Counted from the stretch's first letter, positions 1-8,105 are shown. The stretch is DNA of 64,000 bases from Roseovarius sp. (GCF_027019125.1 NZ_JALUXE010000030.1:490669-554668), one strand, 5' to 3'. A program made the numbers and translations. The notes: generated by a model from the sequence alone, not told the origin.

Positions 1-1
1 C

Positions 2-226
2 CATCACCTCCTGAGTGCATTCCTCGGCCAGTGTCGCATCCGCACCCGAGCGCATCAGAAATGCCTTAACCCGCGGGGCGAAATGGGCGAAGAGCCGGGC
101 AAAGGCAGCCTCATCCCCGTGATCGCGGATCGCCGTGATGCAGGCCACCCAATCGGTATTCTCAGTCTCTCGTCGTGTCGTCACCTGTGCCGGTCCCGCC
201 CTTTTGCCCGTTGTCCCGCGCCTCAT
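2..226 (-). CDS. rpoE: ECF RNA polymerase sigma factor, RpoE (ECF11)-like, N-terminal part
   Basis: The gene is cut by the left window edge, so only about 75 N-terminal codons are visible. From residue 26 the product reads as sigma region 2 of an ECF factor: a DWVxxxxAIRDHGDEAAF opening, then the LFxHFAPRVKAFLMRSG helix and AEECTQEVM. This is very close to what I know of the Rhodobacter sphaeroides RpoE, which directs the singlet-oxygen response and is held by the zinc anti-sigma factor ChrR. The chrR gene would lie beyond the window edge. ATG at 226 is taken as start; a GTG at 184 is an alternative that trims an unusual basic leader of 14 residues. A well-matched ECF promoter lies upstream at 294-323, which suggests autoregulation. 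The divergent operon starting at 441 is the classic RpoE-regulon cluster, which supports the identification. Confidence 0.82.
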   Translation of the reverse strand, partial: MRRGTTGKRAGPAQVTTRRETENTDWVACITAIRDHGDEAAFARLFAHFAPRVKAFLMRSGADATLAEECTQEVM

Positions 227-293
227 AGCACGGGCCACAGGCACCGGCGAGGGGGGTGGGTCAACAAGAAGGGTGGCATCGTTTAACATGGAC

Positions 294-323
294 GAGTTAC
301 GCGACGCGGTGCATGGTGGATCA
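294..323 (-). promoter_or_regulatory. Candidate RpoE-type (ECF11) promoter driving the sigma-factor gene
   Basis: Read on the minus strand there is a perfect TGATCC (-35, 323-318), an 18-bp spacer and TAACTC (-10, 299-294). TGATCC with an 18-bp spacer and a TAA-type -10 is the published type of the R. sphaeroides RpoE promoter. It points at the sigma gene with a leader of about 60-100 nt, so autoregulation is inferred. Confidence 0.7.
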
Positions 324-364
324 CCGGCGGATGAAAAAAACCTGAGGAGCCTACGAAAACAATC

Positions 365-394
365 TAATCCGTTTGCGGTTTCGGCCCGTAATGA
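365..394 (+). promoter_or_regulatory. Candidate RpoE-type promoter of the divergent lipid-oxidation operon
   Basis: On the plus strand TAATCC (365-370) is followed by exactly 18 bp and TAATGA (389-394). It has one mismatch to the TGATCC -35 and the same spacing as the opposing promoter. Transcription would begin near 401, about 40 nt before the ATG at 441. Assignment rests on pattern and context only. Confidence 0.5.
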
Positions 395-440
395 TTGGTA
401 TGAACGCAGACAAACTGCACATAGACAGGTGAAACGCCCC

Positions 441-1739
441 ATGCCCTTTGAGACGAGCGCCGCCGCGCGCAAGAAAATCGCCGTGATCGGCGCCGGTATT
501 ACGGGAATGGGGGCGGCGGAGCGATTGGCGGACAAGCACCATGTCGTGCTGTTCGAAGCCGAGGCGCGGCTGGGGGGCCATGCGCGTACGATCATGGCGG
601 GCAAGCGCGGGGATCAACCGGTCGATACCGGCTTTATCGTGTTCAACTATGCCACCTATCCGCATCTGAGCGCGCTGTTCGAGCGGCTGGATGTGGCCGT
701 GACCCCGAGCACCATGAGTTTCGGGGCCTCTTTCCGGGGCGGTGCGCTGGAATACGGGCTTCAGGGTGCGGGCGCGTATTTTGCGCAGCGGCGCAATCTG
801 GCCAACCCGGCGCATTGGGCGATGCTGCGCGATATATTCCGGTTCAACGCCGGGGCGCTGGAGGCCAGCCGCGAGCCGGGTTTGACCATGGGCGGGCTGA
901 TTGCCAAGATGAAGCTGGGCCGCGCGTTCCGCGACTATTATCTCACGCCCTTTTCCGGCGCGATCTGGTCGATGCCGGTGGAGCAGGTGTTGGATTTTCC
1001 GGCGCAGGCGCTGGTGACATTCTTCAAGCAGCATGGCCTGCTTGGCTATAGCGAACAGCATCAGTGGTATACGGTGGTCGGCGGGTCGGTGGCCTATGTC
1101 AGCCGGTTGCGCCAATCCTTGTATTCAAAGGGCGTCGAGATCCGGCTGGGCGCGCCGGTGGCGGGTATCCGGCGTCTGGCCGAGGGGGTCGAGGTGCGGG
1201 CCGAGGCGGGCGACTGGGAGCCGTTCGACGAGGTGGTGATCGCCGCCCATAGCGATGACGCGCTGCGGCTGCTGGCGGATGCCGATGAGACCGAGCGCCG
1301 CGACGTGGGCGCGATTGCCTATCAGCCCAATGACATCATCCTGCATGCCGACACGAGCGTGATGCCGCGTCGCCGGGCGGTCTGGTCGTCGTGGAATTAC
1401 ACCGAGGCCCAGGTCAAACGGGCGGGGCAGATTGATCTGACCTATTGGATGAACAGCCTGCAACCCATTCCGCAGGACGATCCGCATTTCGTCACCCTCA
1501 ACACCACGCGGCCCATTCGCGAGGCGTTGATCTATGATCAGGTGACGCTGCGCCATCCGGTCTACGATCTGGAGGCGGTGGCGGCACAAAGCCGCGTGCG
1601 GGCCGGAAACGGGCGGCGGAACACGTGGTTTTGCGGCGCCTGGATGCGGCACGGGTTTCACGAGGACGGGCTGTCGAGCGGGCTGGAAGTGGCAGAGGCG
1701 CTCTGCGCCAAGGCCGCGCAGACCGTGGCGGTGGCGTGA
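441..1739 (+). CDS. FAD-dependent amine-oxidase-like protein of the RpoE regulon (RSP_1091-like)
   Basis: This is a 432-residue NAD(P)/FAD-binding flavoprotein of the amine oxidase/phytoene desaturase superfamily. The dinucleotide-binding motif GAGITGMGAAERL begins at residue 17 and is followed by the acidic FEAEARLGGHA segment; the C-terminal GLSSGLEVAEAL block is the second FAD-binding segment. Homologues in Rhodobacter lie in the five-gene RSP_1087-1091 cluster controlled by RpoE under singlet oxygen. A desaturase of furan fatty acid synthesis (UfaD) is, as I recall, of this type; I cannot confirm that this gene is its orthologue. ATG 441 is chosen because the fold begins right after it and RpoE promoter-like elements lie just upstream; the frame is open further back. 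The stop overlaps the next gene's GTG by 4 nt (GTGA). Confidence 0.82.
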   Translation: MPFETSAAARKKIAVIGAGITGMGAAERLADKHHVVLFEAEARLGGHARTIMAGKRGDQPVDTGFIVFNYATYPHLSALFERLDVAVTPSTMSFGASFRGGALEYGLQGAGAYFAQRRNLANPAHWAMLRDIFRFNAGALEASREPGLTMGGLIAKMKLGRAFRDYYLTPFSGAIWSMPVEQVLDFPAQALVTFFKQHGLLGYSEQHQWYTVVGGSVAYVSRLRQSLYSKGVEIRLGAPVAGIRRLAEGVEVRAEAGDWEPFDEVVIAAHSDDALRLLADADETERRDVGAIAYQPNDIILHADTSVMPRRRAVWSSWNYTEAQVKRAGQIDLTYWMNSLQPIPQDDPHFVTLNTTRPIREALIYDQVTLRHPVYDLEAVAAQSRVRAGNGRRNTWFCGAWMRHGFHEDGLSSGLEVAEALCAKAAQTVAVA

Positions 1740-2491
1740 GCCGGGTCGATCATATCGCAGGCCATACCTGGCATGGGCGCAAGGGCGGGATCGAGAATGC
1801 CTTTCGCTACGGCATTGATTACGTGCTGCTGGATGCTGAGGCGGAGGTTGCCGCGCCACGCCTCTTTGGGCGCAACCGGCGGGGGCTGGTCTCGGTCTGG
1901 GACCGCGATCACGGTGGCGCGCCGGGGCAGGGGCACGGGGCCGCCTGGGTGCGTGCGGTGCTGGCGGAACGGCAGATCCCCGCGCCCGCGCGCATCGAGC
2001 TGTTGGCACAGCCGCGCATGTTGGGCCATGTGTTCAACCCGGTCAGTTTCTGGATATGCCGCGATGCCGCCGGTCAGGTTCCGGTGATCATCGCCGAGGT
2101 CACGAATACCTATGGGGATCGTCATTCCTATCTCTGCCACCGCGACGACATGGGGCCGATCACGGCTGAGGACAGACTCCACGCGCGCAAGATGTTCCAT
2201 GTCTCGCCCTTTCTGAAGATCGAGGGCGGGTATGAATTCCGCTTTGATCTGCGCGCGGACCGGATTGGCATCTGGATTGATTTCAGCGGCGGGTATGGCG
2301 GGGTGATCGCCACGCTGGTGGGCACGCGCAAGCCCTTGACCACGGGCGGGCTGATCCGGGCCATGCTGCGGCGGCCCTTTGGGTCGCGGCGGGTGCTGGG
2401 CCTGATCCATTGGCAGGCGCTGAAGCTGTGGTGGAAGGGGGCGCGGTTTCACAGCCGCCCGGCACCGCCTGCCGACGAGGTCAGCCGGTGA
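1736..2491 (+). CDS. DUF1365 family protein
   Basis: The 251-residue product begins at a GTG that overlaps the preceding stop codon. It carries the DUF1365 hallmarks: an N-terminal HxWHGRKGGIENAFRYGIDY-type block, LGHVFNPVSFWIC near residue 100, EVTNTYGDRHSYL and KMFHVSPFL. DUF1365 proteins are of unknown biochemistry and are repeatedly encoded next to the amine-oxidase-like flavoprotein and often next to cyclopropane-fatty-acid-synthase-like methyltransferases, which suggests a role in membrane acyl-chain modification. It is the second gene of the coupled operon. Function is inferred from context only. Confidence 0.85.
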   Translation: MSRVDHIAGHTWHGRKGGIENAFRYGIDYVLLDAEAEVAAPRLFGRNRRGLVSVWDRDHGGAPGQGHGAAWVRAVLAERQIPAPARIELLAQPRMLGHVFNPVSFWICRDAAGQVPVIIAEVTNTYGDRHSYLCHRDDMGPITAEDRLHARKMFHVSPFLKIEGGYEFRFDLRADRIGIWIDFSGGYGGVIATLVGTRKPLTTGGLIRAMLRRPFGSRRVLGLIHWQALKLWWKGARFHSRPAPPADEVSR

Positions 2492-3729
2492 GTGCGGTTC
2501 TGACCGGGACAGTGGCGCAGAGCGCGCCGCGCCTTCCGGGCTATGCGCTCTTTGGGGCCATGCTCGCGGCGGCGGGGCTGCCGCTCTATATCCATGCGCC
2601 GAAATTCTATGTGGATGAATATGGCGTGTCCTTGGGTGCGCTGGGCGCGGTGCTCTTTGCATTGCGGCTGGTGGATGTGGTGCAGGACCCGGCGCTGGGG
2701 CGTTTGGCAGAGCGGCTGCGGACCCATCGCGCGGTGAGCATCTGGGTCGCGGTGGCGGTGATGGCGGCGGCGATGCTGGGCCTGTTTGCGGTTGTGCCGC
2801 CGATTGCGCCGCTCTGGTGGTTCGCGGCGATGCTGGTGCTGGTGTTTTCGGCCTTCAGCTATCTCACCATCTGCTTTTACGCGCAGGGCGTGGCCACGGC
2901 GGCGGCGCTGCCGGGGCAGGGGCATTTGCGGCTGGCGCGGTGGCGGGAAACCGGCGCGCTGTTGGGGATATGCGCGGCGGCGGTGGCCCCGGTGGTCCTG
3001 GGCGGCTTTGGCGGCTTTGCCGTCAGCTTTGCGATTTTGTCGGGGCTGGCGGTGCTGGCCATGCTTGGGCAATGGCAGGATTGCGGCGGGGTGCCCGGCA
3101 CAGGCTTTGGCCCGGTGTTGCGCGATGGGGTCGCCCGACGGCTCTTGCTGGTGGCGATGGTCAATGCGGCCCCTGTCGCGGTGAGTTCGACGCTCTTTCT
3201 ATTTTTCGTCGAAAGCCGGTTGCAGGCCCCCGGATGGGAAGGCCCGTTTCTCTTGCTGTTTTTCCTGTCCGCGGCTGCGGCAGCCCCGGCCTGGGGGGGA
3301 TTGGCGGAGCGGTTTGGCGCGAAGCGGATGCTCTTGGCGGGCATGGTTCTGTCGATTGCGGCTTTTGCCGGGGCGGTCACGCTGGGGGCGGGCGATCTCT
3401 GGGCCTTTGCGGTGATCTGCCTCGCCTCTGGGGCGGCGATGGGCGCGGATATGACACTCTTGCCCGCCCTCTTTGCGCGCCGGATGGCGCAGGTATCGCC
3501 GGGGGCGGCAGAGGCCTTTGGCCTCTGGTCCTTTGTGTCGAAATTCACGCTGGCGCTGGCGGCGGTGGCGCTCTTGCCGCTGCTGGAGGCGGGCGGATTC
3601 GTGGCGGGGCAAAGCAATGCGGCGGGTGCGCTGACCTTGCTCAGCCTGCTTTATGGCGGCTTGCCCTGCGTGCTGAAGGTTCTGGCCATACTTCTCTTGG
3701 CCAGAACACCGATTGAGGAAAGGAGCTGA
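2488..3729 (+). CDS. MFS transporter of the GPH/sugar-cation symporter type
   Basis: The 413-residue protein is strongly hydrophobic and has about twelve predicted membrane segments. Its N-terminal half carries a LGAVLFALRLVDVVQDPALG stretch, the motif typical of the glycoside-pentoside-hexuronide:cation branch of the MFS. GTG 2488 is chosen because it overlaps the previous TGA (GTGA) and leaves a sensible cytoplasmic N-terminus. The orthologous gene in Rhodobacter (RSP_1089 type) belongs to the RpoE regulon. The substrate is unknown; in this operon a lipid or oxidised product is as likely as a sugar. It is the third gene of the operon. Confidence 0.8.
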   Translation: MSAVLTGTVAQSAPRLPGYALFGAMLAAAGLPLYIHAPKFYVDEYGVSLGALGAVLFALRLVDVVQDPALGRLAERLRTHRAVSIWVAVAVMAAAMLGLFAVVPPIAPLWWFAAMLVLVFSAFSYLTICFYAQGVATAAALPGQGHLRLARWRETGALLGICAAAVAPVVLGGFGGFAVSFAILSGLAVLAMLGQWQDCGGVPGTGFGPVLRDGVARRLLLVAMVNAAPVAVSSTLFLFFVESRLQAPGWEGPFLLLFFLSAAAAAPAWGGLAERFGAKRMLLAGMVLSIAAFAGAVTLGAGDLWAFAVICLASGAAMGADMTLLPALFARRMAQVSPGAAEAFGLWSFVSKFTLALAAVALLPLLEAGGFVAGQSNAAGALTLLSLLYGGLPCVLKVLAILLLARTPIEERS

Positions 3730-3733
3730 TCTG

Positions 3734-4294
3734 ATGGAGGCTTTGGGGTGGGCCTTGCTGGGGGCCGTTGCGATGTTGGCGCTGGGGATGCTGAAGGAGC
3801 GATATGCCGGGTTTCGCGCACAGGCCCCCGAGGATTATGCGAAACAGGTGCCGCAATTCGATCTGCGCGAGCATCTGAGTGGCGCGATCAAATGCGAAGG
3901 GGTGATTTACGGCCCTCTGGGGCGGGTCGCGTCGCGATTCACCGGCGATTTCGAGGCCAGTTGGCAGGGCAATCGTGGCGTGATGCGCGAGCATTTCGAA
4001 TATGACAGCGGCAATGCGCAGGATCGCGAGTGGCAGCTTGAACTGGGCAATGATGGCAGCATCCGGGCCGAGGCCGAGGATCTGGTGGGCACAGGCACGG
4101 GACGGCAGATGGGGGCCGCCGCGCGGCTTTGTTATCGAATCCGGCTGCCGAAAGAGGCGGGGGGCCATGTTCTGAGTGTCACCGACTGGATGTATCTGGC
4201 CCCCAACGGGGTGGTGGTCAATCGCAGCCAGTTCCGCAAGTTCGGGATCAAGGTGGCGGAGCTGGTCGCGGTAATGCGGCGGGTCGAGGCATGA
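3734..4294 (+). CDS. DUF3833 family protein
   Basis: The 186-residue protein has one N-terminal hydrophobic helix (about residues 5-20), then a beta-rich domain typical of DUF3833: FDLREHLSGAIKCEGVIYGP, then RFTGDFEASW, FEYDSGNAQDREW and a conserved DWMYLAPNGVVVNRS region. A frame-consistent TTG exists at 3713, but ATG 3734 follows an AGGAG site at the proper distance and starts directly at the membrane anchor. It is the fourth gene of the RpoE-type operon. It is probably an inner-membrane-anchored lipocalin-like protein; the lipocalin idea is inference. Function is unknown. Confidence 0.82.
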   Translation: MEALGWALLGAVAMLALGMLKERYAGFRAQAPEDYAKQVPQFDLREHLSGAIKCEGVIYGPLGRVASRFTGDFEASWQGNRGVMREHFEYDSGNAQDREWQLELGNDGSIRAEAEDLVGTGTGRQMGAAARLCYRIRLPKEAGGHVLSVTDWMYLAPNGVVVNRSQFRKFGIKVAELVAVMRRVEA

Positions 4295-5025
4295 TGGACT
4301 GGAGCGGCAAACGCTATTGGCTGGTGGGGGCAAGCGAGGGTCTGGGCGCGGCACTGGCGCACAAGATCAGCGCCGCCGGGGCCGAGGTGATCGTGTCGGC
4401 GCGCAGTGCCGAGCGGCTGGACGAGGTCGTGGCCGGGTTGCCGGGGCGGGCGCGGGCCGTGCCCATGGATGTGCAGGACGCCGAGAGCGTGGCCGGGGCC
4501 GCGCGCGCGGTGGGGCAAATCGACGGGCTGGTGTGGCTGGCCGGGGTTTACTGGCCGATGCCCGCGACCGCGTGGGCCCCCGAAGAGGCGGTGGCCATGG
4601 CGGATGTGAATTTCACCGGTGCCATCCGGGTGATTGGCGCCGTGCTGCCCGATATGGTGGCGCGGGACGCGGGCCATGTGGTGCTCACCGGGTCGCTCTC
4701 GGGGTTTCGCGGGCTGCCGGGGGCGATCGGCTATGCCGCGTCCAAGGCCGGGGTCATGTCGTTGGCGGAATCGCTGCGCGCGGACCTGTGGCGCACCGGC
4801 GTGCGGGTGCAACTGGCCAACCCGGGTTTCATCAAGACACGGCTGACGGACAAGAACCAGTTTCGCATGCCCTTTCTCATGACCCCCGAGGCCGCGGCCC
4901 AAGAGATGTTCGAATTGATGTGCGACGAGGCGGCGTTTCAGCGGCATTTCCCGCGCCTTTTCAGCTATGTCTTTCGTTTGTCACGGTTTTTGCCGGATTG
5001 GGCCTATTACCGTCTGTTTGCGTGA
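4291..5025 (+). CDS. Short-chain dehydrogenase/reductase, last gene of the RpoE-type operon
   Basis: The 244-residue classical SDR has the cofactor motif GASEGLGAALA near residue 13, a SARSAERLDEVV helix, the catalytic Ser in the TGSLSGFRG block and YAASK as the active-site YxxxK. The tail is hydrophobic and aromatic (SYVFRLSRFLPDWAYYRLFA), suggesting membrane association and a lipid-like substrate. The ATG overlaps the DUF3833 stop (ATGA), so the whole operon is translationally coupled. Orthologues end the same cluster in Rhodobacter (RSP_1087 type). Substrate unknown. Confidence 0.85.
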   Translation: MMDWSGKRYWLVGASEGLGAALAHKISAAGAEVIVSARSAERLDEVVAGLPGRARAVPMDVQDAESVAGAARAVGQIDGLVWLAGVYWPMPATAWAPEEAVAMADVNFTGAIRVIGAVLPDMVARDAGHVVLTGSLSGFRGLPGAIGYAASKAGVMSLAESLRADLWRTGVRVQLANPGFIKTRLTDKNQFRMPFLMTPEAAAQEMFELMCDEAAFQRHFPRLFSYVFRLSRFLPDWAYYRLFA

Positions 5026-5093
5026 GATCAAGGACGGGTGGCTGTGCGCCCGGCAATCCTGTGCTAGGATAAGCGCGACAGGAGGACGGGGCC

Positions 5094-5420
5094 ATGCTGG
5101 ACATCACGGTACATAAAATCGCACAGGTGGTGCTGATGGCGCGGGAACTGGAACGCGCCGAGGGCGAATTGCGCGCCTTTATCGACCGGCTCAGCGAAGA
5201 GGAGCAGGCAAGCCTTGTTGCCGTGATGTGGATCGGGCGCGGCAGTTTCGAGGCCGAGGAACTCGAAGACGCCAAGCGCACCGCCTATGAAGAGGCGACG
5301 ACGCCCTGCGCCGATTACCTCTTGGGCACACCGCATCTGTCGGATCATCTGGAAAATGGCCTGGATGCGCTGGGATTGTCGGCCTCGGATGACGAGGATG
5401 AACTGATCCGGGGCGGCTGA
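5094..5420 (+). CDS. DUF3775 family protein
   Basis: A small, acidic 108-residue protein preceded by a strong AGGAGG ribosome-binding site. It shows the DUF3775 pattern: an N-terminal LDITVHKIAQVVLMARELE helix, a SEEEQASLVAVMWIGRG block and DYLLGTPHLSDHLENGL. The family is confined mainly to alphaproteobacteria and has no known function. It is 68 bp downstream of the SDR gene with a helix-poor gap between them and could be a separate transcript. Confidence 0.78.
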   Translation: MLDITVHKIAQVVLMARELERAEGELRAFIDRLSEEEQASLVAVMWIGRGSFEAEELEDAKRTAYEEATTPCADYLLGTPHLSDHLENGLDALGLSASDDEDELIRGG

Positions 5421-5510
5421 GCGGATTCGGGTGCCGCGGTCGCATTGATCCTGCCTGCGCTTGGCCCTATAGGCGAGGGGGACACGCGATGGAAACCCGA
5501 GGAGACGCCC

Positions 5511-6338
5511 ATGTCGAACGCCGCATTGGAAACCGCAATCGAAGCCGCCTGGGAGGCGCGCGACACGATCACCTCCGCCACGGGAGGCGAGACCCGCGAG
5601 GCCATCGAGGAAACGCTGGCGGCGCTTGACAGCGGCAGCCTGCGGGTGGCGGAGCGGCAGGCGGATGGCCAGTGGCATGTGAACCAGTGGGCCAAGAAGG
5701 CGGTGCTTCTGGGGTTCCGGATCAAGGATATGGAAGTGCACGCTGGCGGGCCGCAGGGCGCGGGCTGGTGGGACAAGGTCGACAGCAAGTTCAAGGGCTG
5801 GGGCGACAACGAGTGGAAGGCGGCGGGATTCCGCGCCGTGCCCAACTGCGTCGTGCGCAAGTCGGCCTATATCGCGCCGGGCGTGGTGCTGATGCCGTCC
5901 TTTGTCAATCTCGGCGCCTATGTGGACAGCGGCACCATGGTGGATACCTGGGCCACGGTGGGGTCTTGCGCGCAGATCGGCAAGAATGTGCATCTCTCGG
6001 GCGGTGTGGGCATCGGCGGCGTGCTGGAGCCGATGCAGGCGGGACCGACGATCATCGAGGACAATTGCTTTATCGGCGCGCGCTCCGAGGTGGTCGAGGG
6101 CTGTATCGTGCGCGAAGGATCGGTTCTGGGCATGGGGGTTTTCATCGGGAAATCCACCAAGATCGTGGACCGCGAGACCGGCGAGGTCATGTATGGCGAA
6201 GTGCCGCCCTATTCGGTCGTCGTCGCGGGCTCGATGCCGTCGAAGAATGGCATCAACCTTTATTGCGCGGTGATCGTCAAGCGGGTGGACGCGCAGACGC
6301 GTTCCAAGACCGGGATCAACGAGTTGCTGAGGGATTGA
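5511..6338 (+). CDS. dapD: 2,3,4,5-tetrahydropyridine-2,6-dicarboxylate N-succinyltransferase
   Basis: DapD transfers succinyl from succinyl-CoA to tetrahydrodipicolinate in the succinylase route to meso-diaminopimelate and lysine. The 275-residue length is exactly typical. An N-terminal helical domain is followed by a left-handed beta-helix made of hexapeptide repeats (about residues 110-235), including [18 protein letters not shown] and [20 protein letters not shown] 5511 follows a GGAG site; the open frame extends upstream but without family similarity. A hairpin immediately after the stop (6338-6365) may terminate it. Confidence 0.96.
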   Translation: MSNAALETAIEAAWEARDTITSATGGETREAIEETLAALDSGSLRVAERQADGQWHVNQWAKKAVLLGFRIKDMEVHAGGPQGAGWWDKVDSKFKGWGDNEWKAAGFRAVPNCVVRKSAYIAPGVVLMPSFVNLGAYVDSGTMVDTWATVGSCAQIGKNVHLSGGVGIGGVLEPMQAGPTIIEDNCFIGARSEVVEGCIVREGSVLGMGVFIGKSTKIVDRETGEVMYGEVPPYSVVVAGSMPSKNGINLYCAVIVKRVDAQTRSKTGINELLRD

Positions 6339-6365
6339 GAGGGCAGGCGCAGGGGCGTGCCCTCT
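6338..6365 (+). terminator. Hairpin directly after dapD
   Basis: AGAGGGCA (6338-6345) pairs perfectly with TGCCCTCT (6358-6365) around a 12-nt GC-rich loop. It starts at the last base of the stop codon. There is no T-run, so it may be a 3'-end stabiliser rather than a full intrinsic terminator. Confidence 0.45.
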
Positions 6366-6640
6366 GCGCCAAATAGTCTTTGCGCGGAATCAAGGTGCCG
6401 CAGGCACCGCCGCGCAGCGGTCATGCCGACGGCATGCCTCTGGCATGACCCGCCCCCTTTCTCTCGGCACGCCTCTGGCGTGACGGGCGGGCGCTTTTGC
6501 AACGGCCCATCTCATTGAAAACGCGAAAGACGTCTCAGGCATAACGTGCCAATCACATCTGTTGCTGCGCCCACTCGGCGGACGGGCACCGCGCGGCTTG
6601 TTTCGCGAGGCAAGCCACGCAAAGAGCCATCCCCCAAAGA
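6366..6640. other. Gene-free interval between dapD and the rpmJ terminator
   Basis: I see no credible coding region in this interval, which together with the dapD hairpin and rpmJ terminator makes a gene-free stretch of about 360 bases. It holds a copy of a dispersed palindromic repeat (6381-6419) and two short inverted motifs around 6421-6485 built from GGCATGCC and CACGCC/GGCGTG units. The rest has no recognisable signal. Confidence 0.6.
6381..6419 (-). repeat. Dispersed intergenic repeat family A, copy 1
   Basis: The reverse complement of this 39-bp segment matches 8131-8169 at 37 of 39 positions and is clearly related to 57106-57141. The core is itself palindromic (GGTGCC-GCA-GGCACC). 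All copies lie between genes. Confidence 0.75.
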
Positions 6641-6667
6641 AAAACCCCGCCGGTTGGGCGGGGTTTT
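6641..6667 (-). terminator. Intrinsic terminator of rpmJ
   Basis: AAAACCCCGCC (6641-6651) and GGCGGGGTTTT (6657-6667) form an 11-bp stem with a 5-nt loop. It lies 30 bp past the rpmJ stop. The symmetrical A/T ends make it able to act in both directions. Confidence 0.9.
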
Positions 6668-6696
6668 GATCCTTCAGCCTTGGGGCTGATCGCGGC

Positions 6697-6822
6697 TCAG
6701 CCCTGACGGGCTTTGAAACGCGGCTGGGTCTTGTTGATCACGTAGACGCGGCCTTTGCGGCGCACGACACGGCAATCCCGGTGCCGGTTCTTGAGCGAGC
6801 GGAGCGAATTACGAACCTTCAT
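6697..6822 (-). CDS. rpmJ: 50S ribosomal protein L36 (bL36, zinc-free type)
   Basis: A 41-residue basic protein starting [16 protein letters not shown] and ending [13 protein letters not shown]. This is the alphaproteobacterial L36 form, which lacks the four zinc ligands (only one Cys, at residue 17) and is a few residues longer than the zinc-binding C+ type. The ATG at 6822 is preceded on the minus strand by GAGGAGAC, a good ribosome-binding site. It stands alone, with its own terminator downstream and a tRNA gene upstream on the same strand. Confidence 0.95.
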   Translation of the reverse strand: MKVRNSLRSLKNRHRDCRVVRRKGRVYVINKTQPRFKARQG

Positions 6823-6899
6823 GGTCGTCTCCTCGGTTGTCGCGGCGCGGGCCAGCGCCTGGGGTTGCGGGCGTCCCGATGTGCGGGACAGTGAATTCA

Positions 6900-6974
6900 T
6901 GGTGGGCGATACAAGGTTCGAACTTGTGACCCCTTCGATGTCAACGAAGTGCTCTACCACTGAGCTAATCGCCC
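6900..6974 (-). tRNA. tRNA-Val (anticodon GAC)
   Basis: The 75-nt minus-strand segment folds as a complete cloverleaf: acceptor GGGCGAT/ATCGCCC, a D arm with GCTC/GAGC, anticodon stem CTTCG/CGAAG around loop TTGACAT, and a T arm ACAAG/CTTGT with GTTCGAA. Anticodon GAC reads GUC valine codons. The CCA end is encoded (6900-6902). It lies 77 bp upstream of rpmJ on the same strand. Confidence 0.96.
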
Positions 6975-7118
6975 ATGAATGCCAGCCGATCGCCTGCCCC
7001 AAAAAGAGGGGCGCGGAAATCCGCGCCGGTTCGGTGGTCTATAAAAGGAGTCGGAGAGGGGATCAAGGGCTTTTAGAACACCAATTTCAGTCTATTATCA
7101 CCGGTGAAAGGAACATGC

Positions 7119-7982
7119 ATGCCAAAGGTTGCCTATCACCTCACGCATCCCGAACGGCGGACCACCGCGGTGGTGTTCGCCTCGCCTCATAGCGGGCGGG
7201 ATTACCCCTGGACCTTTCTGCGCCGCACCAAGCTGAACGAGCATTCGGTGCGCTCGTCCGAGGATGCGTTTGTCGATCAACTGTTCGATGTGGCACCGCG
7301 TTTTGGCGCGCCGTTCATCAAGGCTGGCGCCCCGCGCGCCTATGTCGATCTGAACCGCAGCGCCGATGAGTTGGACCCGGCCCTGATCGAGGGCGTGGCG
7401 CGGCAGGGGCATAATCCGCGCGTCGCCTCGGGGCTGGGTGTCATTCCGCGCGTCGTGGCCAATGGGCAGGCGATCTATTCGGGCAAGCTGAGCATGACCG
7501 AGGCAGAGCACCGGATCGAGAATTACTGGAAGCCCTATCACACGGCGCTGCAGGGGCAGCTGGATCAGGCGCATCTGATGTTCGGGCAGTCCATTCTGAT
7601 TGATTGCCATTCGATGCCGCATGAGGCGATGGATGCGGTGGCGCGGCGCGGCGTGCGCCGGCCCGAGATCGTTCTGGGCGACCGGTTCGGGGCGGCGGCG
7701 GATGGGGCGATCGTGGACCGGATCGAGGCGGCCTTTGTGCGGGCGGGTCTGGTGGTCACGCGCAACACGCCTTTTGCCGGGGCCTATATCACGCAGGCTT
7801 ATGGCCGCCCTGGGCGCGCGCGCCATGCGGTGCAAGTGGAGATTGACCGCGCGCTCTACATGAACGAGCGGCTCATCCGGCCCAATGGCAATTTCGAGGC
7901 GTTCCGCAAATTGCTGTCCGGGGTGATCCATGACATCGCGGAGATCGGGCGCGCCGAGGCGCGGCCACTGGCGGCGGAGTAG
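7119..7982 (+). CDS. N-formylglutamate amidohydrolase family protein (HutG-like)
   Basis: The 287-residue protein carries the conserved blocks of the N-formylglutamate amidohydrolase family: SPHSGRDYP near residue 26, DLNRSADELDP, and DCHSMPHEA near residue 165, which supply metal-binding His/Asp/Glu residues. HutG-type members deformylate N-formylglutamate in histidine degradation, but no hut genes are nearby, so the true substrate may differ. ATG 7119 follows GAAAGGA; the in-frame GTG at 7104 is less likely. It stands alone. Confidence 0.8.
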   Translation: MPKVAYHLTHPERRTTAVVFASPHSGRDYPWTFLRRTKLNEHSVRSSEDAFVDQLFDVAPRFGAPFIKAGAPRAYVDLNRSADELDPALIEGVARQGHNPRVASGLGVIPRVVANGQAIYSGKLSMTEAEHRIENYWKPYHTALQGQLDQAHLMFGQSILIDCHSMPHEAMDAVARRGVRRPEIVLGDRFGAAADGAIVDRIEAAFVRAGLVVTRNTPFAGAYITQAYGRPGRARHAVQVEIDRALYMNERLIRPNGNFEAFRKLLSGVIHDIAEIGRAEARPLAAE

Positions 7983-8004
7983 GGGGCAGGTTTTATAGCT
8001 GAGC

Positions 8005-8033
8005 CGCGCGGTGCCCGACCGCCGGGTGGGCGC
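8005..8033 (-). repeat. Repeat family A, partial inverted copy
   Basis: The block GTGCCCGACCGCC-GGGTGGGCGC resembles the reverse complement of the palindromic head of the copy at 8106-8169. The two lie 75 bp apart in opposite orientation, like a REP pair. Confidence 0.5.
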
Positions 8034-8105
8034 AGCAACAGTATTCATTGGCAATTTATGCCTGCCAAGTCTTCCGCGTTTTTAGTGAGGTGAGCCGTTG
8101 CAAAT

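Noticed and set aside
6421..6485. CRISPR-like short repeats
   Set aside because: Only two or three near-palindromic GGCATGCC/CACGCC units with irregular spacing; no repeat-spacer array.
7983..8105. Coding region between the amidohydrolase and dinB
   Set aside because: No frame of reasonable pattern; contains repeat-derived palindromes instead.
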